A stretch of DNA of 64,000 nt from CAYTPI01 sp964439625 (GTDB lineage: Bacteria > Chloroflexota > Anaerolineae > Aggregatilineales > UBA3940): the NCBI GenBank assembly GCA_964439625.1, contig CAYTPI010000006.1, positions 124,001-188,000 of the forward strand, in the 5' to 3' direction. The notes beneath the pieces are model-generated. The model made no database searches. It worked only from the letters and a program-made list of their open reading frames with translations, and was not told the origin of the DNA. Positions within the stretch are counted from its first letter, which is position 1. Each line of letters begins with the position of its first letter. The position numbers and the translations under genes were made by a program. Positions 61,304-64,000 of the stretch are shown in pieces.

Positions 61304-62683
61304 GTGGGGCGTACCGTCATCCGTGGAGGGACGCGCGTCACAGGAAGCGGTACTCACACCGGTGACATCGCTTTTGAAAATGGTGTGATCACCGATGTAG
61401 CGGGCTATATCGATCTCAAAGGCGACGATATTCTGATCAATGCGCAAGGGTATTACATCTTCCCTGGTGTGATCGACGCGCTGACCTTCATTGAGTTTGA
61501 CAATGGAAAACACCAATCGATTGATGATTGGGAAAGCAGCACGCGGGCTGCCGCTGCGGGCGGTGTGACGACTGTCTTGGCACCGATAGTCAAAGATGCC
61601 GAAACAGAATGGGACGATCTGCTAGAGGCAATGGAAGCCGCTACCCGTGATGCTGTGGTTGACTTTGGTTACCATGCACTGCTGACGCCGCACCCAATCA
61701 AAGCGAAGAATTTATTAGCATCACTCGCTGAGCATGGCATATCAACTGTGCTGGTGTACACGGTCGGCCCGCTGATGTTAGACGATGCGGCGCTGTTGGC
61801 CCTATTGCGTGAGGCTGCTGAACACAATCTGCTGGTGCTGGTGATCGCTGAAAACAATGCGATAATCGCGGATGCTAAGCATCGCGTGACTTCCAGACGA
61901 GAGGCCCGTATCGGTATGTTCAAGGAAACACACCCAGTTGAGGCGGAGTGGGAAGCCACCAACAGAGTATTGTTTTTAGCAGAACTAGCGGGTGCTGCGG
62001 TTTGTTTTGCTAGATGTACCAGTGAGCACAGCATTGAGTTAATTCGTGAGGCTTGGGTTAATAATCACCCAGCAGTGGCAGGCTCTCACCCTGTTTACCT
62101 ACTTTTAGACAACGGTGTTTATGACAGTAATACACCCGAGCAATATCTTACAGTACCGCCGCTGCGCAGCATCGAGGAGCAAAGCGCTTTATGGGATGCC
62201 ATCAAGACAGGTGCACTGACAGTCTTAACGTCCGGGTCAATAGATTTTTCATTGAGGCAACGTAGAGATGAGGCATCATTCGTAGATGCGCCAATGGGCT
62301 TGCCCAGCATGGAGCTGTTGCTGCCTTTGATGTACACATATGGCGTGATGGAAAAGCGAATTGGCCTTAATGATATGGTTCGCCTGCTCAGCGAGATACC
62401 AGCGCGTGTATTTGGCCTAGCAGCACGCAAGGGCTTTTTGGAAAAAGGCCATGATGCGGACATTATTTTATATGATGCTGAGGCAATATCGACCATCAAT
62501 TATAAGACTTTACACCATAGCAGCGATTACAGCCCATTGGACGGATTGAGATTGCAGGGCAGTATCGTAACCACAATCAGCCGCGGTGTGGTGGTCAGTC
62601 AAAACGGTGAGGTGATCGGACGGCGGGGACATGGGCAGTTTTTAGAGCGCCGCCCGGTTGATATCCATTCTCTGCTGTTATGA
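61304..62683 (+). CDS. Dihydropyrimidinase/hydantoinase-like protein without metal ligands
   Basis: A 459-residue protein with the cyclic amidohydrolase fold. The N-terminal beta domain, FPGVID, WESSTRAAAAGGVTT, LPSMELLLPLMYTYGV and the C-terminal KGFLEKGHDADIILYD all align with dihydropyrimidinase. The metal site is gone: the HxH after GVID is Leu60/Phe62 (DALTF), the carboxylated-Lys segment reads STVLVYT, the HAEN segment reads IAEN and the late Asp region reads LTSGSIDFS. It is therefore probably not a hydrolase. The GTG start lies 4 bases after folD. The related eukaryotic CRMP proteins are also non-catalytic members of this family, a comparison only. Confidence 0.85.
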   Translation: MGRTVIRGGTRVTGSGTHTGDIAFENGVITDVAGYIDLKGDDILINAQGYYIFPGVIDALTFIEFDNGKHQSIDDWESSTRAAAAGGVTTVLAPIVKDAETEWDDLLEAMEAATRDAVVDFGYHALLTPHPIKAKNLLASLAEHGISTVLVYTVGPLMLDDAALLALLREAAEHNLLVLVIAENNAIIADAKHRVTSRREARIGMFKETHPVEAEWEATNRVLFLAELAGAAVCFARCTSEHSIELIREAWVNNHPAVAGSHPVYLLLDNGVYDSNTPEQYLTVPPLRSIEEQSALWDAIKTGALTVLTSGSIDFSLRQRRDEASFVDAPMGLPSMELLLPLMYTYGVMEKRIGLNDMVRLLSEIPARVFGLAARKGFLEKGHDADIILYDAEAISTINYKTLHHSSDYSPLDGLRLQGSIVTTISRGVVVSQNGEVIGRRGHGQFLERRPVDIHSLLL

Positions 62684-62755
62684 TTGCTGATGTGTCAAGA
62701 TAGGTCTCGCCAACTAAAATATTAGCCTAAGACGATGTTTTTGGACGAGCTAACT

Positions 62756-63769
62756 ATGACGATTGGTCAGATAGAGACGACCCAAGCAATAACTTCCTCA
62801 ATTGATGGCCAAGCTCCTCTATTATCAATTGTTGCCCCAATTTATAATGAGGAAGGCAACATCGAGATGCTATACCAGCGAATTGAAGAGGTAATGACTA
62901 ATGCAGGTGTCGAGTGGGAGTTGGTGTGCGTCAATGATGGCAGCAAGGATGACTCTGAACGACTGCTCGATGCACTCTACCAAGCACACCCGGAGCACGT
63001 GCGGGTGGTGCATTTCTCGCGAAACTTTGGGCATCAGATTGCGGTGACCGCTGGGATGGAGCATGCTCGCGGTGATGCCGTTGTTTTGATCGATGCAGAT
63101 TTACAAGACCCACCTGAGTTGATCCCTGACATGATCAGAGAGTGGCAGAACGGTTCAGACGTAGTATATGCCGTCCGAGAGGAGCGCGAGGGCGAAAGCT
63201 GGCTCAAGTTAGCTTTAGCTTCCAGCTTTTATCGCGTCATTGATAAGATTACAAACGTATCTATTCCGCTGGACACCGGTGATTTCCGCTTGATGGATCG
63301 ACGTGTTGTTGATGCAGTTGAGTCGATGACGGAGCAGCATCGCTTTATCCGCGGGATGGTCAGTTGGGTTGGCTACAATCAGAAAGGGTTGCCCTATAAG
63401 CGTAGTGCGCGCTTCTCTGGTGAGACGAAGTATCCGCTGCGTAAGCAACTGCGCTTCGCGTGGGATGGCATCACGGGTTTTTCCTATTTTCCGCTGCAAT
63501 TAGCGACTTATATGGGCTTCGTCGTGGCGTTGTTTAGCCTATTAGCGATTCTGCTGGTGGTGTATCTGCGAGCCTTTACAGAGATTCAATTCCTAGAAGG
63601 CCAAGCGACCACGTTAATCATGGTGTTGTTTCTCGGCAGCATTCAGTTGATTTCACTGGGCATCATTGGGGAATACCTTGGTAGAATCTATAATGAAGTT
63701 AAAGACCGTCCGCTTTATATCGTCAAAGACCGTAAAGGGATCGATGATGGTGAAGGGAACGTTTCGTAG
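62756..63769 (+). CDS. Membrane-bound family 2 glycosyltransferase (GtrB/DPM1-like)
   Basis: About 337 residues. An N-terminal GT2 domain (LSIVAPIYNEEGNIEML, then VNDGSKDDSE, then LIDADLQDPPELI) is followed by two transmembrane helices (about residues 235-258 and 272-295) and a tail ending in VKDRPLYIVKDRKG. This is the layout of undecaprenyl- or dolichyl-phosphate sugar transferases such as GtrB/ArnC. It likely loads a lipid carrier with glucose, mannose or a related sugar. ATG 62756 is chosen over 62735 on a slightly better ribosome binding site; both are possible. Confidence 0.9.
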   Translation: MTIGQIETTQAITSSIDGQAPLLSIVAPIYNEEGNIEMLYQRIEEVMTNAGVEWELVCVNDGSKDDSERLLDALYQAHPEHVRVVHFSRNFGHQIAVTAGMEHARGDAVVLIDADLQDPPELIPDMIREWQNGSDVVYAVREEREGESWLKLALASSFYRVIDKITNVSIPLDTGDFRLMDRRVVDAVESMTEQHRFIRGMVSWVGYNQKGLPYKRSARFSGETKYPLRKQLRFAWDGITGFSYFPLQLATYMGFVVALFSLLAILLVVYLRAFTEIQFLEGQATTLIMVLFLGSIQLISLGIIGEYLGRIYNEVKDRPLYIVKDRKGIDDGEGNVS

Positions 63770-63785
63770 GAGCGACAGGGGCTAG

Positions 63786-64000
63786 ATGGAAGACAACGAC
63801 ACGGATAATCTGATAGAAGCGCATCGTGCAGCGCTTGCTGAATACAACCGTGCTGACCGAGCAGTCAAGCAGTTATTGAAGGGGCGCGTCTACAAAGACC
63901 TGACCGAAGCAAACCGCTTGCTGTATCAAGAAGTGGCAGAGCGCCGAGACAACGCCTACAACGACATGCGCCGGTTGGAGCGGGCCTTACTAGATGACAT
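63786..64000 (+). CDS. Unknown protein, 5' part (cut by window edge)
   Basis: An open frame from ATG 63786 to the window end gives about 71 residues of charged, helical sequence rich in Glu, Arg and Ala, likely coiled coil. An AGGGG ribosome binding site lies 4-5 bases upstream. It follows the GtrB-like gene by 16 bases in the same direction. No family is recognised from this fragment. Confidence 0.6.
   Translation, partial: MEDNDTDNLIEAHRAALAEYNRADRAVKQLLKGRVYKDLTEANRLLYQEVAERRDNAYNDMRRLERALLDD

Noticed and set aside
1..64000. CRISPR arrays, insertion sequences, prophage or integrase genes
   Set aside because: No regularly spaced repeats, transposase or integrase motifs were seen anywhere in the window.

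Overview
The window looks like chromosomal DNA of a free-living, facultatively anaerobic bacterium, most likely of the phylum Chloroflexota (Anaerolineae-like). This is inferred from gene content, not from a marker gene: a mevalonate-type HMG-CoA cluster, a bidirectional HoxEFUYH hydrogenase, pyruvate:ferredoxin oxidoreductase paired with a dihydroorotate-dehydrogenase-like protein, LutABC lactate oxidation, and an imelysin/di-heme iron locus. Genes lie on both strands and are densely packed. No CRISPR array, insertion sequence, phage module or rRNA was seen. The only tRNA is tRNA-Lys(CUU).

Layout. 1-7779: 3' part of glyA (minus), a short-chain dehydrogenase, a class B penicillin-binding protein, a 30-codon membrane ORF, an unknown protein, a GH1 beta-glycosidase and a PLP aminotransferase. 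7840-17703: a metal-chelatase region. A BchI/ChlI-like ATPase ORF runs through an A9 tract into a ChlD-like VWA ORF in the -1 frame. This looks like programmed frameshifting that makes two chelatase subunits from one gene. The large subunit cobN lies downstream with a [2Fe-2S] domain fused to its N-terminus, behind a tRNA-Lys and a structured leader. A MoxR/DUF58 pair on the other strand and a small Zn-ribbon protein sit between them. 17707-23682: an iron-type operon on the minus strand (imelysin, di-heme oxidoreductase, imelysin, HTTM protein) plus a small Cys/His protein. 24374-32357: two Gfo/Idh/MocA oxidoreductases (one with a fused GATase-like domain), lutABC and an APC transporter with EIIA-like and RCK-C domains. 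32717-48196: a lone 63-aa ORF, the DHOD-like/nifJ pair, then divergently hypCFDE-hoxEFUYH-hoxW. 48191-55855: polysaccharide synthesis and ABC export. 56129-60235: HMG-CoA reductase, HMG-CoA synthase, thiolase-like and DUF35-like proteins. 60382-64000: folD, a degenerate hydantoinase-like protein, a GT2 and a truncated ORF.

How it fits together. Pyruvate:ferredoxin oxidoreductase and the NAD-coupled hydrogenase would balance redox during fermentation, and LutABC would oxidise lactate when acceptors are available. The chelatase genes point to ATP-dependent cobalt insertion for cobalamin. The HMG-CoA cluster feeds isoprenoid synthesis through mevalonate, but its thiolase has Asp in place of the nucleophilic Cys and its DUF35 partner lacks the zinc ribbon. 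The hydantoinase-like protein after folD has also lost its metal ligands. The observations most worth following up are the chlD frameshift with the CobN fusion and this set of residue losses in otherwise intact genes.
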